Source: Deinococcus frigens DSM 12807
GTDB taxonomy: Bacteria > Deinococcota > Deinococci > Deinococcales > Deinococcaceae
Length of the DNA: 55,339 nt
Reading direction: 5' to 3'
Assembly (NCBI RefSeq): GCF_000701425.1
Contig: NZ_JNIW01000025.1
Location: 1 to 55,339 of the forward strand
Shown here: positions 29,912 to 40,421 of the stretch, piece after piece
How positions within the stretch are numbered: position 1 is the stretch's first letter
Layout: every line of letters starts with the position of its first letter
Position numbers and translations under genes: made by a program
The notes under the pieces: generated by a model
Databases searched by the model: none
Seen by the model: only the letters and a program-made list of their open reading frames with translations
What the model was told of the DNA's origin: nothing

Positions 29912-31077
29912 GCCCTCACCCCCGGCAGAACCCTCGCTATAAATGCCTCCAACTCCCCGTCATATTTCTGCGGGTTGATGTTCCAGCAGCGGATGTGTTT
30001 GGCCCCCTCCACGCGGTGGTATTCCACCAGATCGGGGCGGGCGGCGGCCAGAGCGTCGGACTGACGGATGGGAATGGTGGCGTCGCGGGTGCCGTGCCAC
30101 AGCAGCATGGGCAGGTTGAAGCTGGGGGCGGCGGCCAGTTGGTCCACCACATCAAAATCCTGCCCGCTGCGCCGCGTGACCAGATACTGCACAAAGTTGC
30201 CGATGTGCCGCGCCATGAAGCCGGGAATGCCGTAGCGCTGCCCGTTGCTGCGAATGGTGTCGCGCCAGTCCAGGGCCGGGCAGTCCAGCGCCACGCCCGT
30301 CACCGGAATCGGATATGGCTGATGCCGGGAGCGCAGCACGCACAGGGCGACGTTGCCGCCCATCGAAAAGCCGTAAAGCATGGCCCGCCCATACCCGGCA
30401 GCTTTCGCCCAGTCCAGCGCGGCGATCACGTCGGCGGCCTCGCCGTCGCCCAAGCTGAGGTAGCCCTTGCCCACACGCGGCGCACCGTGCGCGTTGCGGA
30501 AGGTGACGAACAGAGACGCCACCCCCGAACGCCGCAGCGCGGGCAGCATCCTGAGCGCCTGCGCCCGCTGCCCGCCGTGCCCATGAATGACGATGGCGAT
30601 GGCGTCCTTCTCGCCCGACGCGGAGGGGATGTGCCACGCGGGCATGTCCCCTACTTCCGTATGAACAGACGTGACCTCGTAGTCGATGCCCAGTTGCTGC
30701 GGCGTGCCGTTGTAGACGAAGGTGGAGACCCACGCCAGCGAGCCGTTCGACAGCACCCCGCGTTCTTCCAGAATCTCGCGCCTAACGAGTGTTCCCGCCT
30801 GTCTGGGCGGCCCCAGGGTGGCGTGGCCCTGGTTGGGCAGCAGCGGCACGATGCCCACCACGCCTTTTGACAGCGTTTCCGATGACGCGGGCAGATACAC
30901 TGAATTGCCCCGCCGCCCCACCGGAACGAACTCGCCCTTGACCCGCCGCGTCTTGGAACGCAGGGTGATTTCCGCGCCCAGGAACGCCCCGCCCAGGACG
31001 GCCAGGGCATAGGAAAAGGAAGCCCAGCCCAGTGCGCGGCGGCGGTTGATCTGACGGATTCGGGTGAGGATGTACAC
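29908..31077 (-). CDS. membrane-anchored alpha/beta hydrolase
   Basis: 389 aa. One N-terminal membrane segment (LGWASFSYALAVLGGAFLGA) is followed by an alpha/beta hydrolase domain. The oxyanion region is IVIHGHGGQRAQAL, the nucleophile elbow is YGFSMGGNVAL, the catalytic Asp lies in LLWHGTRDATIP and the His in VEGAKHIRCW. Substrate unknown; a lipid ester or thioester is possible given the fad genes around it. The GTG start has GGAG 8-9 nt before it. Confidence 0.87.
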   Translation of the reverse strand: MYILTRIRQINRRRALGWASFSYALAVLGGAFLGAEITLRSKTRRVKGEFVPVGRRGNSVYLPASSETLSKGVVGIVPLLPNQGHATLGPPRQAGTLVRREILEERGVLSNGSLAWVSTFVYNGTPQQLGIDYEVTSVHTEVGDMPAWHIPSASGEKDAIAIVIHGHGGQRAQALRMLPALRRSGVASLFVTFRNAHGAPRVGKGYLSLGDGEAADVIAALDWAKAAGYGRAMLYGFSMGGNVALCVLRSRHQPYPIPVTGVALDCPALDWRDTIRSNGQRYGIPGFMARHIGNFVQYLVTRRSGQDFDVVDQLAAAPSFNLPMLLWHGTRDATIPIRQSDALAAARPDLVEYHRVEGAKHIRCWNINPQKYDGELEAFIARVLPGVRA

Positions 31078-31114
31078 GGACTATTCTCCTACGGAGTGGC
31101 GAGTGGGAATCTTT

Positions 31115-31158
31115 GCTCCCTCCCTCCTTGCGGGGGAGGGTTGGGGAGGGGGGGCCAC
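31115..31158 (+). repeat. GC-rich intergenic repeat (left arm of inverted pair)
   Basis: A C-rich arm, TTGC, then G-rich runs ending GGCCAC. It matches the repeat at 9301-9342 and is an inverted copy of 31229-31264. The two could fold as separate small hairpins or as one long stem between the fadN-like and hydrolase genes. Confidence 0.6.
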
Positions 31159-31228
31159 GGGGCAGGCCGTGAATGAAACAAGATGCCCTACCTAAATCTC
31201 TAGCCGCGCTGGGAAGGCGTTTGCGTTT

Positions 31229-31264
31229 CCCCCCTCCCAGCCTCCCCCACAAGGGGGGAGGAGC
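31229..31264 (-). repeat. GC-rich intergenic repeat (right arm of inverted pair)
   Basis: Reverse-oriented copy of 31115-31158, beginning 9 nt after the stop of the fadN-like gene. Its own stem (CTCCCCC with GGGGGAG) is a candidate transcript end or processing site for the fadN message. Confidence 0.6.
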
Positions 31265-31272
31265 TAAAAGAC

Positions 31273-33633
<2,361 letters not shown>

Positions 33634-33743
33634 GGAACCTCCTAGAGAGACGGCGAATAGGACCGGATGAATAAATTTAGACTCGGTTCAAATTTTAATG
33701 CAGGGGCAGGGTCATTGTCCACCGCAGAGGGTGAGGCAAATCT

Positions 33744-34874
33744 TCACCTGGATTCAGCCTCTGCGGTGTCAGAGCTGATCGCCACGCTACTGCCACGCAT
33801 CACCAGCCACGCCCGCACCTGCGTTTCGAGGTCTGCGAACGAGTCAAAACCTAGTGCCCTCGCCGCCCCATCCGCCTCCCCAACCTCCGCGAAAGCCAGC
33901 GCCAGTTTCACCGAGGCCTGTTTCCCTTTCGTCTCTGCCAGAAATTCGACGAGGCCCAGTCCTTGCGCATAGACGTACTTCCAGCGGCTTTCAGGAACGG
34001 CGTTGAAGTCGGTCAGGTCAGACAGTGGCATCCAGTCTCCCTTCGCGTACCCGGCCACGCGCTCCCGGCGGCTTTCAGCGGCTCCTGGTGTCCAGTATGC
34101 CCGCGCCACAAAGTCGGCCAGCCCCTCGTGCAGCCACCAGGGAATGCGTTTGTCTCGCCTCTGGCCCGCCGCCCCCGACACGCTCAGGTGCGTGAATTCG
34201 TGGGACAGCACGCGCAGCAATTCCTGATCAGGATTCGCGCTGCCCGGCAGCACCAGCTTGATTGACTCGCCTGGCTCGTTCCAGCCGCCGACGGGTTGCA
34301 TAGACAGGGCAACGCTGGCACTCAGAACCGTCATGTTGGGGTACACCTTGATGGTGGCGGCATTCGGCACCTTCAAACCCAGGGTGTCGCGCACCCGCTC
34401 GGCGGCCCGCGAGAGCAGCGGCGCGATGGCGGCAGCCCGCAGGGGCAGGCCCGACACGTCCAGTGCCAGCAACGAGTATTCCCCGGCAGGCAAGGTGCGG
34501 AGGGCCTCACCGCCATAACGCCAGACTGCGCCTGCCTTGAACAGCGTGACAGGCAGCGACACCCGCGACACCTGCTCCGGCTGACGCTCCCAGCTCAGGT
34601 TCAGATTGGCGCGGGCCTGATCACCTTCCACCGCCACCTCCGAGAATCGAAAGACGGCGCTGGGCTGCGGCACCCGGTCCAGATCGGCAGCGAAGTTGGG
34701 GCCTTCCACCGCGAAGGTTCCCTCTGAGTGCAGGAGTTTCTGATAGGCGGCAGCGTCCCCGCTGCGTGCGGCGGCTTGCAGCGCCCCGGCCAATTCCTCG
34801 GGCGTGGTCTGGGCAAAGGCCGCACAGGCCAGCGAGGTCAGCAGGGCGGCGATCAGCAGCGGGCGCATACGCAT
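33744..34874 (-). CDS. secreted gluzincin-type metalloprotease (peptidase MA-like)
   Basis: 376 aa. A signal peptide (MRMRPLLIAALLTSLACAAFAQ) is predicted to be cut after AFAQ. The zinc motif HEFTH is near residue 224 and the third ligand probably lies in WWLHEGLADFVARAYW, as in the peptidase MA-like family. An N-terminal DUF4440/NTF2-like region precedes it. The start lies 6 nt after TACCCT (minus, 34886-34881). It is expected in the cell envelope or outside; substrate unknown. Confidence 0.85.
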   Translation of the reverse strand: MRMRPLLIAALLTSLACAAFAQTTPEELAGALQAAARSGDAAAYQKLLHSEGTFAVEGPNFAADLDRVPQPSAVFRFSEVAVEGDQARANLNLSWERQPEQVSRVSLPVTLFKAGAVWRYGGEALRTLPAGEYSLLALDVSGLPLRAAAIAPLLSRAAERVRDTLGLKVPNAATIKVYPNMTVLSASVALSMQPVGGWNEPGESIKLVLPGSANPDQELLRVLSHEFTHLSVSGAAGQRRDKRIPWWLHEGLADFVARAYWTPGAAESRRERVAGYAKGDWMPLSDLTDFNAVPESRWKYVYAQGLGLVEFLAETKGKQASVKLALAFAEVGEADGAARALGFDSFADLETQVRAWLVMRGSSVAISSDTAEAESR

Positions 34875-34945
34875 ACGCTCAGGGTAGCGGGGGCAGGAAG
34901 GGGGCGGGCGTGCCAGCGGTTACGAAGGGCACGCGTGACCCGGGT

Positions 34946-35209
34946 TCAGATCAACTGCTTGACGAAGAACACCGTCACCAGCCCCGCCAACGCCAGCAGC
35001 GCGGCCACGCTCAGACGGCGGTCTTTATTCCAGGTGGCCACCGCCACCCACAGGGCCGCCAGCACTGGCACTGCGCCGATCCAGGCCACGCCCACGGCGG
35101 CCAGGTCCGGGAACAACACGGCCAGCCCTAGCAGCGCCACGCCCACCCAGAATCCGGCGGGATACAGCCAGGACGGCAGCCCGGAGACCTCTGTGGGACT
35201 GTCGGTCAC
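34946..35209 (-). CDS. small membrane protein coupled to TauE exporter
   Basis: 87 aa with three hydrophobic segments ([55 protein letters not shown]). It starts with GTG in a GTGA overlap with the tauE-like stop. A DUF1634-type partner of TauE proteins would fit the size and position, but the sequence is too short for a firm call. An ATG at 35230 is a less likely start. Confidence 0.7.
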   Translation of the reverse strand: MTDSPTEVSGLPSWLYPAGFWVGVALLGLAVLFPDLAAVGVAWIGAVPVLAALWVAVATWNKDRRLSVAALLALAGLVTVFFVKQLI

Positions 35210-35973
35210 GCGCCCCCCCAGTATTTCCACAGCAGTTGCCCGGACGTAAAGATCAGCAGCAGGCTGAAGACCAGTTTTAATCGGTCGGCGGGAATGCGGC
35301 TTTGCAGGCCAGCCCCGGCCCGCGCGCCGATCAGCACGCCCAGGGCCACCCCGGCGGCCAGGCGCAGGTCCAGCAGCCCTCCGGCCTGGTACACCAGCGC
35401 GTTGCCCACGGCGGTCAGGCCCATGATGAAGGTGCTGGTGGCAATGGCCTCGCGGATCGGGACGCCGGCCATCAGGTTCAGCACCGGCACCTGCACCGTG
35501 CCGCCGCCGATACCCAGCAGGCCGCTCATGACGCCAGCGAAGGTCATGGCGGGCGGGACAAGTCGGCTGGGTTCGCGCTCGGCCTCCACCCGCTTGAGGC
35601 CGCGCAGCAGGTTATACGCGGAGTACAGCAGCAAGACGGCGAACACCGTCGCCACGGCCCGCGCGGGCAGCACCAGCCCCAGGAAACTGCCCACCGCGCC
35701 GCCCAGGATGGTGTACGGCGAGAGCAGGTAGCCGGTGCGGGCGCGCACCAGGCCGCGTTGCAGGTATGCGGCGGCCCCGCTGAGGCCCACCGCCAGCACC
35801 CCGATCTGGCTGATCGCCACCGCCTGTCCAATGGTGATCTCCTGGCCGAAGCGCGGCAGCACGAATTCCAGGGCGGGCACCACCACCACGCCGCCGCCCA
35901 GGCCCAGGATCGCGCCCAGCACCCCGGCCAGCAGCCCCACGGCGATCACGGCCAGCGTCAGGGCAGAAATCAC
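35206..35973 (-). CDS. TauE/SafE family sulfite/organosulfonate exporter
   Basis: 255 aa with about eight hydrophobic segments. The two TauE repeats are visible, each with its glycine signature: [19 protein letters not shown] near the N-terminus and [19 protein letters not shown] in the middle, followed by [20 protein letters not shown]. Transport of sulfite or a sulfonate is the family expectation; the actual substrate is unknown. It starts with GTG and is followed by a translationally coupled small membrane protein. Confidence 0.9.
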   Translation of the reverse strand: MISALTLAVIAVGLLAGVLGAILGLGGGVVVVPALEFVLPRFGQEITIGQAVAISQIGVLAVGLSGAAAYLQRGLVRARTGYLLSPYTILGGAVGSFLGLVLPARAVATVFAVLLLYSAYNLLRGLKRVEAEREPSRLVPPAMTFAGVMSGLLGIGGGTVQVPVLNLMAGVPIREAIATSTFIMGLTAVGNALVYQAGGLLDLRLAAGVALGVLIGARAGAGLQSRIPADRLKLVFSLLLIFTSGQLLWKYWGGA

Positions 35974-36065
35974 GACTGTCTCACGGCCCAGAGGCTAACA
36001 CGGCAGGCGGGTCTGGAGGCTGCCTGGCCAGGACCCCTCGTTGGCGTGCCGTAATATTTGGTGGC

Positions 36066-36134
36066 CGGGCTGACCTGTGGTGGTCGGTCTGATCTGTGCT
36101 GCCCGGGCTGATCAGGGTCTTGTCTGATCAGGGG
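36066..36134 (+). repeat. degenerate 19-bp tandem repeats upstream of the mocA-like gene
   Basis: CGGGCTGACCTGTGGTGGT, CGGTCTGATCTGTGCTGCC and CGGGCTGATCAGGGTCTTG (starts 36066, 36085, 36104) are followed by a partial fourth with TCTGATCAGGGG. The last two contain TGATCA. They lie 35-115 bp before the next start codon and may be stacked regulator sites. Confidence 0.5.
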
Positions 36135-36179
36135 CCGGTCTGCCCCTCTGCTTCACCTCCCCGTCCACTACCATGTCCC

Positions 36180-36809
36180 ATGCCCCCCGAACCCCTTCCC
36201 GTCGCGGGCGTGCTCCTCGCCGCTGGCCGCAGCACGCGCATGGGCCGTCCCAAGCAGTTGGCCGTGCTGAACGGGCAGCCGCTGTGCCTGTACGCGGCAC
36301 AGGCGCTGGCCAGGGTGTATTCCCCTCTTCTGGTCATGCTTCCCCCCGGCAAGGTGGGCCAGGGCATCCGCGCGGCGCTGGCTGACCTGCCGTTCGCTTT
36401 TGTGGTCAACCCGCAGCCGGAACTGGGGCTGGCCTCCTCCTTCCGGGTGGCCGCCGCGCATCTGCCCTCCGGTCTGGGCGGGGCGGCCTTTGCGCTGGCG
36501 GACATGCCGCTGGTGACGGCGGAGCTGTATGGCGCGCTGCTCTCCGCTTTTCGGGAGACGAACGCTCCTGTCGTGATGGCCGCTTATGGTGAGGGAAGTG
36601 GGGCCGTGCGCGCCCCGCCGCATCTTCTGCGCGCGGACCTGTTGCCCGAATTGCTGACTTTGCCCGATGCCGATCACGGCCCCCGGCAGGTCATCGCGGC
36701 ACACCGTCGGGCGTCGGTAACGCTGAATTTTCCTGCCGCCCTGCTGCTGGATGTGGACACGCCCGAAGGGCTGCCACAGGCGGAGGCGGCGCTGAAGGAA
36801 AGGGGCTGA
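36180..36809 (+). CDS. MocA/MobA-like molybdenum-cofactor nucleotidyltransferase
   Basis: 209 aa NTP-transferase-fold protein. The nucleotide-binding loop GVLLAAGRSTRMGRPKQL matches the GxSxRMGxxK signature, with later NPQPELGLASSFRVAA and the metal-site Asp in AFALADMPLVTAELY. The closest functional match is CTP:molybdopterin cytidylyltransferase (MocA), which finishes cofactors for xanthine-oxidase-type enzymes; MobA is the alternative. The start lies 5 nt after TACCAT (36169-36174) and behind tandem repeats. Confidence 0.87.
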   Translation: MPPEPLPVAGVLLAAGRSTRMGRPKQLAVLNGQPLCLYAAQALARVYSPLLVMLPPGKVGQGIRAALADLPFAFVVNPQPELGLASSFRVAAAHLPSGLGGAAFALADMPLVTAELYGALLSAFRETNAPVVMAAYGEGSGAVRAPPHLLRADLLPELLTLPDADHGPRQVIAAHRRASVTLNFPAALLLDVDTPEGLPQAEAALKERG

Positions 36810-36848
36810 ACGGTTGCCTCGCCTGCGCCGCGCTACCTTAAAGGTCTG

Positions 36849-38135
36849 ATGTCTGAAGCTGCCCCCCACTCCGAACGCCCGCCCGCCCTACCATCTGAAC
36901 TGCTGACGCTGGATATAGAGAAACTGGTCGCGGGAGGGTTGGGGCTGGCCCGCGACGAGGGCGGCGTGGTGCTGGTGCGCGGCGCGTTGCCCGGCGAGCG
37001 CGTGCGGGCCAGTGTGCGCGCGGGCCGGGGCGTGCGCCAGGGCGTGACGCTGGAAGTGCTGACGGCCAGCCCGGACCGCGTGGACGGCCCGAATCTGCCC
37101 ACCGCCGATCTGGGCCACGCCAGTTACGCCGCCCAACTGCGCTACAAACGGGACTTTGTGCAGGAGGCGCTGAGCCGGATTGCCAAACTGGAGCATGAGG
37201 TCGGCGAGACCGTGCCCAGTCCCAGCGAGTGGCAGTACCGCAACACCGCGCAGTATCTGGTCACGCCCACGGGGCTGGCCTACCGCGAACGGCGCGGCAA
37301 TGATCCGCTGGTGGTGGAGGGTGATCCGCTGGTCATGGACGCCATCTCGGCCATCGTGAACAAGATTGATCCGGTTCATCTTGACCCCGCCACAGAAGTC
37401 GCCTTCCGTGCCAGCGCCCTGACCGGCGAGGTGGTGGCGGCATTGATCGGGGCCGGGGAACCCCGCGCGTTCCAGCGGGCCAGCGAACACCTGATGGAGG
37501 CCGGGGTGGTGGGCGTGTCGCTGGCCCAGCCCGCCGGACGCCGCTTCAGCGCGGGCGTGCGCCTGATCGCCGGAGAGGCCGACGTGCGCGAGCAGTTCGG
37601 ATGCGTGCAGGTTAGCGTGAGCGCCACCGGCTTCGCGCAGGTTAACCCGGCGGCGGCGGGGCTGGCCTACCTGCGGGCCACCGAGTTGGCCGGACACGGC
37701 GAACATGCCGTGGACCTCTACGGCGGCGCGGGCGCAATTGGCCGCCATCTGGCCCCCAATTTCCGGCGCGTGACCGTGCTGGACGCCTCGCCCGAAGCGC
37801 TGGCGCGTGGACGGCAGGACGTGGCCGAGAGTGTTGCGGCGGGGGGAGCAGAATCCAACGTGACCTACCGCGACGGCGACGCCGCCCGCTTCAGCGAACT
37901 GGGAACGGACGTGATCGTGGTGGACCCGCCGCGCGCCGGGCTGGAGGAGGGGGCGCGCGTTCACATCGATTCCAGCACCGCCGACCGCCTGGTCTACATT
38001 TCCTGCGATCCGGCCACCTGGGCGCGCGACGTGGGCGATCTGGTGCGGCGCGGCTGGAAACTGGGCGAGGTCACCCCCCACGATTTCTACCCGCAGACCA
38101 GTCACATCGAGATCGTCAGCGTGCTGAACCGCTGA
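36849..38135 (+). CDS. TrmA/RlmD-family RNA (uracil-5-)-methyltransferase
   Basis: 428 aa SAM-dependent enzyme that methylates C5 of a uridine in 23S rRNA or tRNA. The N-terminal TRAM domain ([32 protein letters not shown]) is followed by a central region and a C-terminal Rossmann domain: [16 protein letters not shown] for [18 protein letters not shown], the nucleophile Cys in [12 protein letters not shown], and [11 protein letters not shown]. The Cys cluster that binds Fe-S in E. coli RlmD is not evident. AAAGG lies near the ATG. Confidence 0.9.
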   Translation: MSEAAPHSERPPALPSELLTLDIEKLVAGGLGLARDEGGVVLVRGALPGERVRASVRAGRGVRQGVTLEVLTASPDRVDGPNLPTADLGHASYAAQLRYKRDFVQEALSRIAKLEHEVGETVPSPSEWQYRNTAQYLVTPTGLAYRERRGNDPLVVEGDPLVMDAISAIVNKIDPVHLDPATEVAFRASALTGEVVAALIGAGEPRAFQRASEHLMEAGVVGVSLAQPAGRRFSAGVRLIAGEADVREQFGCVQVSVSATGFAQVNPAAAGLAYLRATELAGHGEHAVDLYGGAGAIGRHLAPNFRRVTVLDASPEALARGRQDVAESVAAGGAESNVTYRDGDAARFSELGTDVIVVDPPRAGLEEGARVHIDSSTADRLVYISCDPATWARDVGDLVRRGWKLGEVTPHDFYPQTSHIEIVSVLNR

Positions 38136-38174
38136 AAATTGGTGAGCAAGAGCTTTACGCGCGCCTGAACCTTA

Positions 38175-38337
38175 GAGCATTTGTCAAAAGAGTTCTTCAC
38201 TTTTGGCCGAACGGGCGGGCAAGCGTCCTCACGGGCGTCTGTTCTGCCCAAGACAGTGAGTGAATTTTGCCGAGCATTTGGGAGAATGGAAGCATTGGGA
38301 GTCTCTTTTCCCGATGCTGTAATTCGGACAAATGCTC
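38175..38337 (+). mobile_element. non-coding MITE-like repeat, family B, long form
   Basis: A 163-bp element with terminal inverted repeats GAGCATTTGTC (38175 onward) and GACAAATGCTC (to 38337). Its right hairpin pairs AGCAT with ATGCT around GGGA/TCCC. It carries the same ~42-nt module (38213-38254) as the long family A element, here folding GGGCA/TGCCC. It ends 20 bp before the lipoprotein start codon. A shorter inverted relative is at 38778-38922. No flanking direct repeat was found. Confidence 0.82.
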
Positions 38338-38357
38338 CAGGCGCTAGCGTGAACCGC

Positions 38358-38777
38358 GTGAAGGCTGGCCTCCTGCTCCTCCCGCTGCTGTTCCTGGGCG
38401 GCTGTCGGCCCCCGGCTCCGGACCAGCGCCTCCCCGCCGGGCAGGCCGCGCATCTCGCCGCCCTCAGCGCTCGAGTCGCCGCGCTGGAAACCGAGGTGGC
38501 CGAACTGAAGGCCCGGCAGTCTGACCATGCCGCGACCAACGCGGGCGATGTCACGGCCCGCGCCGCCGCGCAGAACTGCGCTATGGCCCTGGCCTGCGCG
38601 CTGGAAACGTTCCGGCAGGGCAGCGTGGGCAACCGCTATCCCACAGCGTCGCAGGTGGACCTGCCCGCCGCCTGCGGGGACCAGCGCATGGGCTGGCAGA
38701 AACTGGAGACCCAGCAGTACACCTTTACCGTGGCCAACGGCGACGGTCAGGTGCTGGTGCAGCAAAGCGGGCCGTAA
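38358..38777 (+). CDS. small lipoprotein, unrecognised
   Basis: 139 aa. A lipoprotein signal (MKAGLLLLPLLFLGGC) has its acylated Cys at residue 16 (lipobox LGGC). A coiled-coil-like helix follows (HLAALSARVAALETEVAEL), then a C-terminal globular part with two Cys and a pilin-like look (YPTASQVDLPAACG, QYTFTVANGDGQVLVQ), so a secreted minor-pilin-like fold is possible. The GTG start lies 7 nt after TAGCGT (38345-38350). The gene is bracketed by two inverted copies of a mobile repeat. Confidence 0.8.
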   Translation: MKAGLLLLPLLFLGGCRPPAPDQRLPAGQAAHLAALSARVAALETEVAELKARQSDHAATNAGDVTARAAAQNCAMALACALETFRQGSVGNRYPTASQVDLPAACGDQRMGWQKLETQQYTFTVANGDGQVLVQQSGP

Positions 38778-38922
38778 AGCATCTGCCCGAAGGACAGCGC
38801 TGGGAAAGGAGAGTCCCGGCGCTTCCATTCTTTCCTACGGAGCTGTACCAGTCCCAAATACCCGGGGAAATCCACTCACTTTGTTCGGTCAAAAGCGGAT
38901 CACTCTTCTAACAAATGCACTT
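38778..38922 (-). mobile_element. non-coding MITE-like repeat, family B, short form, inverted
   Basis: Read on the minus strand this ~145-bp element aligns along its length with 38175-38337 (shared GCATTTG, CTTTTG.CCGAAC, AGTGAGTG, AGAATGGAAGC and GCTGT.TTCGG blocks) but lacks the 42-nt module. Its right hairpin pairs AGCGC with GCGCT where the other copy has AGCAT with ATGCT, a compensatory change. It starts directly after the lipoprotein stop codon. Confidence 0.78.
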
Positions 38923-38931
38923 AATGGGCGC

Positions 38932-39429
38932 TCAGTTCCCCAGCGCCACCGGGTCGTCCGTGCGCTCGTCTTCCAACAGTACACCGAAGGTGGTGACCTT
39001 ATCGCCGGTGAAGCCCATCACGAAAGCCCAGACCTGATCCGGATACTTCTGATAAATGCTGCTGCGGACATACACCGCCTCGCCCCCCTGCATGAAGGTC
39101 CGCTCGCGCACCAGTTTGGTTTCTCTGCCGTACTGCTCGACGCCCGTTTTGCGAAAGGCGGTGAAGCCGTTGAGGGTGCCCCACTGCCCCTGCACGTCCG
39201 GCGTAAAGACGTTCCACAGCCGGTCTAGCTTGACCGCCAGAAACTCGGTCATCAGCGCCCGCCCACGCGTCAGCGCAGCCTGCTCGGCGGCGGTGCGCTG
39301 TCCCGTGGCCGGGGCGGTGGACGGGGGCCTGGCGGGCACCGGCGTGCCGCTCTGCGCCAGCGCCGACGGGTGCAGGACCAGCAGGGCGAGGGCCACCGTC
39401 AACACTTCAACCGACACATTGGCGTTCAT
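38932..39429 (-). CDS. secreted protein, unrecognised (DUF3887-like)
   Basis: 165 aa. A signal peptide (VEVLTVALALLVLHPSALAQ) is predicted to be cut near SALAQ, followed by a Pro/Ala/Thr linker. The remaining domain (RGRALMTEFLAVKLDRLWNVFTPDVQ, then ERTFMQGGEAVYVRSSIYQKYPDQVWAFVMGF) looks like an NTF2-like or DUF3887-type fold. The start lies 5 nt after TACGCT (minus, 39440-39435). Function unknown. Confidence 0.78.
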   Translation of the reverse strand: MNANVSVEVLTVALALLVLHPSALAQSGTPVPARPPSTAPATGQRTAAEQAALTRGRALMTEFLAVKLDRLWNVFTPDVQGQWGTLNGFTAFRKTGVEQYGRETKLVRERTFMQGGEAVYVRSSIYQKYPDQVWAFVMGFTGDKVTTFGVLLEDERTDDPVALGN

Positions 39430-39495
39430 ACCCCAGCGTACACGGTGCGGGTCCGGTCAGGCTGTCAGATGAGAGACCATCTGCCTGCCCCGGTA

Positions 39496-39527
39496 TTGAT
39501 TACTGCTTCACAATAATATATTGTTGT
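39496..39527 (+). promoter_or_regulatory. promoter and palindromic operator of the DUF2975/HTH pair
   Basis: ACAATAATATATTGTTGT (39510-39527) is an 18-bp palindrome with one mismatched pair. It covers TATATT (39517-39522), which ends 8 nt before the start codon; TTGATT (39496-39501) is the -35 candidate with a short 15-bp spacer. AT-rich against a GC-rich genome, it is the likely binding site of the HTH protein encoded downstream. Confidence 0.65.
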
Positions 39528-39530
39528 TTC

Positions 39531-40103
39531 ATGACGAGACAGGAACAGGGGCGGCGCTTGAATTGGGAGACGGCCCGGAAGCGCGCGGCGGGCCGGGCCA
39601 GGTGGCTGTGGATGCTGTCGCTGTACCTGTTCGTGGGCATCGTTTTCTCGATTGTTGTCTCAGACTTTCTAAAGCCCCTGATCTTGCAGGTGCGCGAATG
39701 GCGCGCGGTCGGCCAGGCGACCGGCGTACCCTTCCGGGAGATCCTGACCTGGCTCAGTCAGCGGGCGCTGCTGGCCGCCCCCGCGTTGGCCGTGGTGGCA
39801 GCGGTCTGGGAAGCCCAGAAATACCTGCGGTACCTGGGCGCAGGGGAACTGTGGAATGCGGCGACCGCGCGGTTGCTGCGGCGGGTGGGGACCGCGCTGC
39901 TGCTGAGCGCGGCGCTCACGACAGTGATCGTTCCCAGCGGGACGCGCTGGCTGGAGGCGCGGGGGGGCTTCGGCCTTGCGCTCAGCTCGGAAGCGGTGAC
40001 TCTGGGCGTGCTGGGTGGGCTGTTGATCATGATCGCCGACCTCTTGAAAGACGTGTTGCACACGGCCAGCGACCTCAAGGCCGAGAGCGACAGCTTTGTC
40101 TGA
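39531..40103 (+). CDS. DUF2975-like membrane protein
   Basis: 190 aa with four hydrophobic segments (WLWMLSLYLFVGIVFSIVVS, LLAAPALAVVAAVW, VGTALLLSAALTTVIVP, AVTLGVLGGLLIMIADLL). The C-terminal part GGLLIMIADLLKDVLHTASDLKAESDSFV is typical of DUF2975 proteins, which are encoded beside a small Cro/CI regulator, as here. Function unknown. The start lies 8 nt after TATATT. Confidence 0.85.
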   Translation: MTRQEQGRRLNWETARKRAAGRARWLWMLSLYLFVGIVFSIVVSDFLKPLILQVREWRAVGQATGVPFREILTWLSQRALLAAPALAVVAAVWEAQKYLRYLGAGELWNAATARLLRRVGTALLLSAALTTVIVPSGTRWLEARGGFGLALSSEAVTLGVLGGLLIMIADLLKDVLHTASDLKAESDSFV

Positions 40104-40130
40104 CGGGGCTGTGCTGATGGAGGGAACCTG

Positions 40131-40421
40131 ATGCCCATCGTCGTGCGCCTGGACGTGATGATGGCCCGCCGCAAACGCCGGGGCAAGGACCTGGCCGCCG
40201 AGATCGGCATCACCGAGGCCAACCTCTCGCTGCTGCGGACCGGCAAGGTCAAAGGCGTGCGCTTCGAGACGCTGGCCGCGCTGTGCGCCGCACTGGACTG
40301 CGTGCCGGGCGATCTGCTGGATTATCAGCCGGACGGGCTGGATTCAGAAGACCCTGGACCAGTCGACGCCGGGGCAGTCGATGCCGGGCCAGCAGCCGCA
40401 ACACCGGGTGGGGCCAGGTGA
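40131..40421 (+). CDS. Cro/CI-type HTH regulator (YozG-like)
   Basis: 96 aa. The HTH domain occupies residues 5-65: VVRLDVMMARRKRRGKDLAAEIGITEANLSLLRTGKVKGVRFETLAALCAALDCVPGDLLDY in pieces, the YozG pattern that accompanies DUF2975 proteins. A low-complexity tail of Asp, Gly, Pro and Ala follows; these last ~30 codons overlap the 3' end of the convergent HAD gene by 97 bp. GGAGG lies 8 nt before the ATG. Confidence 0.88.
   Translation: MPIVVRLDVMMARRKRRGKDLAAEIGITEANLSLLRTGKVKGVRFETLAALCAALDCVPGDLLDYQPDGLDSEDPGPVDAGAVDAGPAAATPGGAR

Noticed and set aside
38181..38357. N-terminal extension of the lipoprotein frame through the upstream repeat
   Set aside because: The extension translates mobile-repeat DNA and would bury the lipoprotein signal; the GTG at 38358 follows a -10 box.
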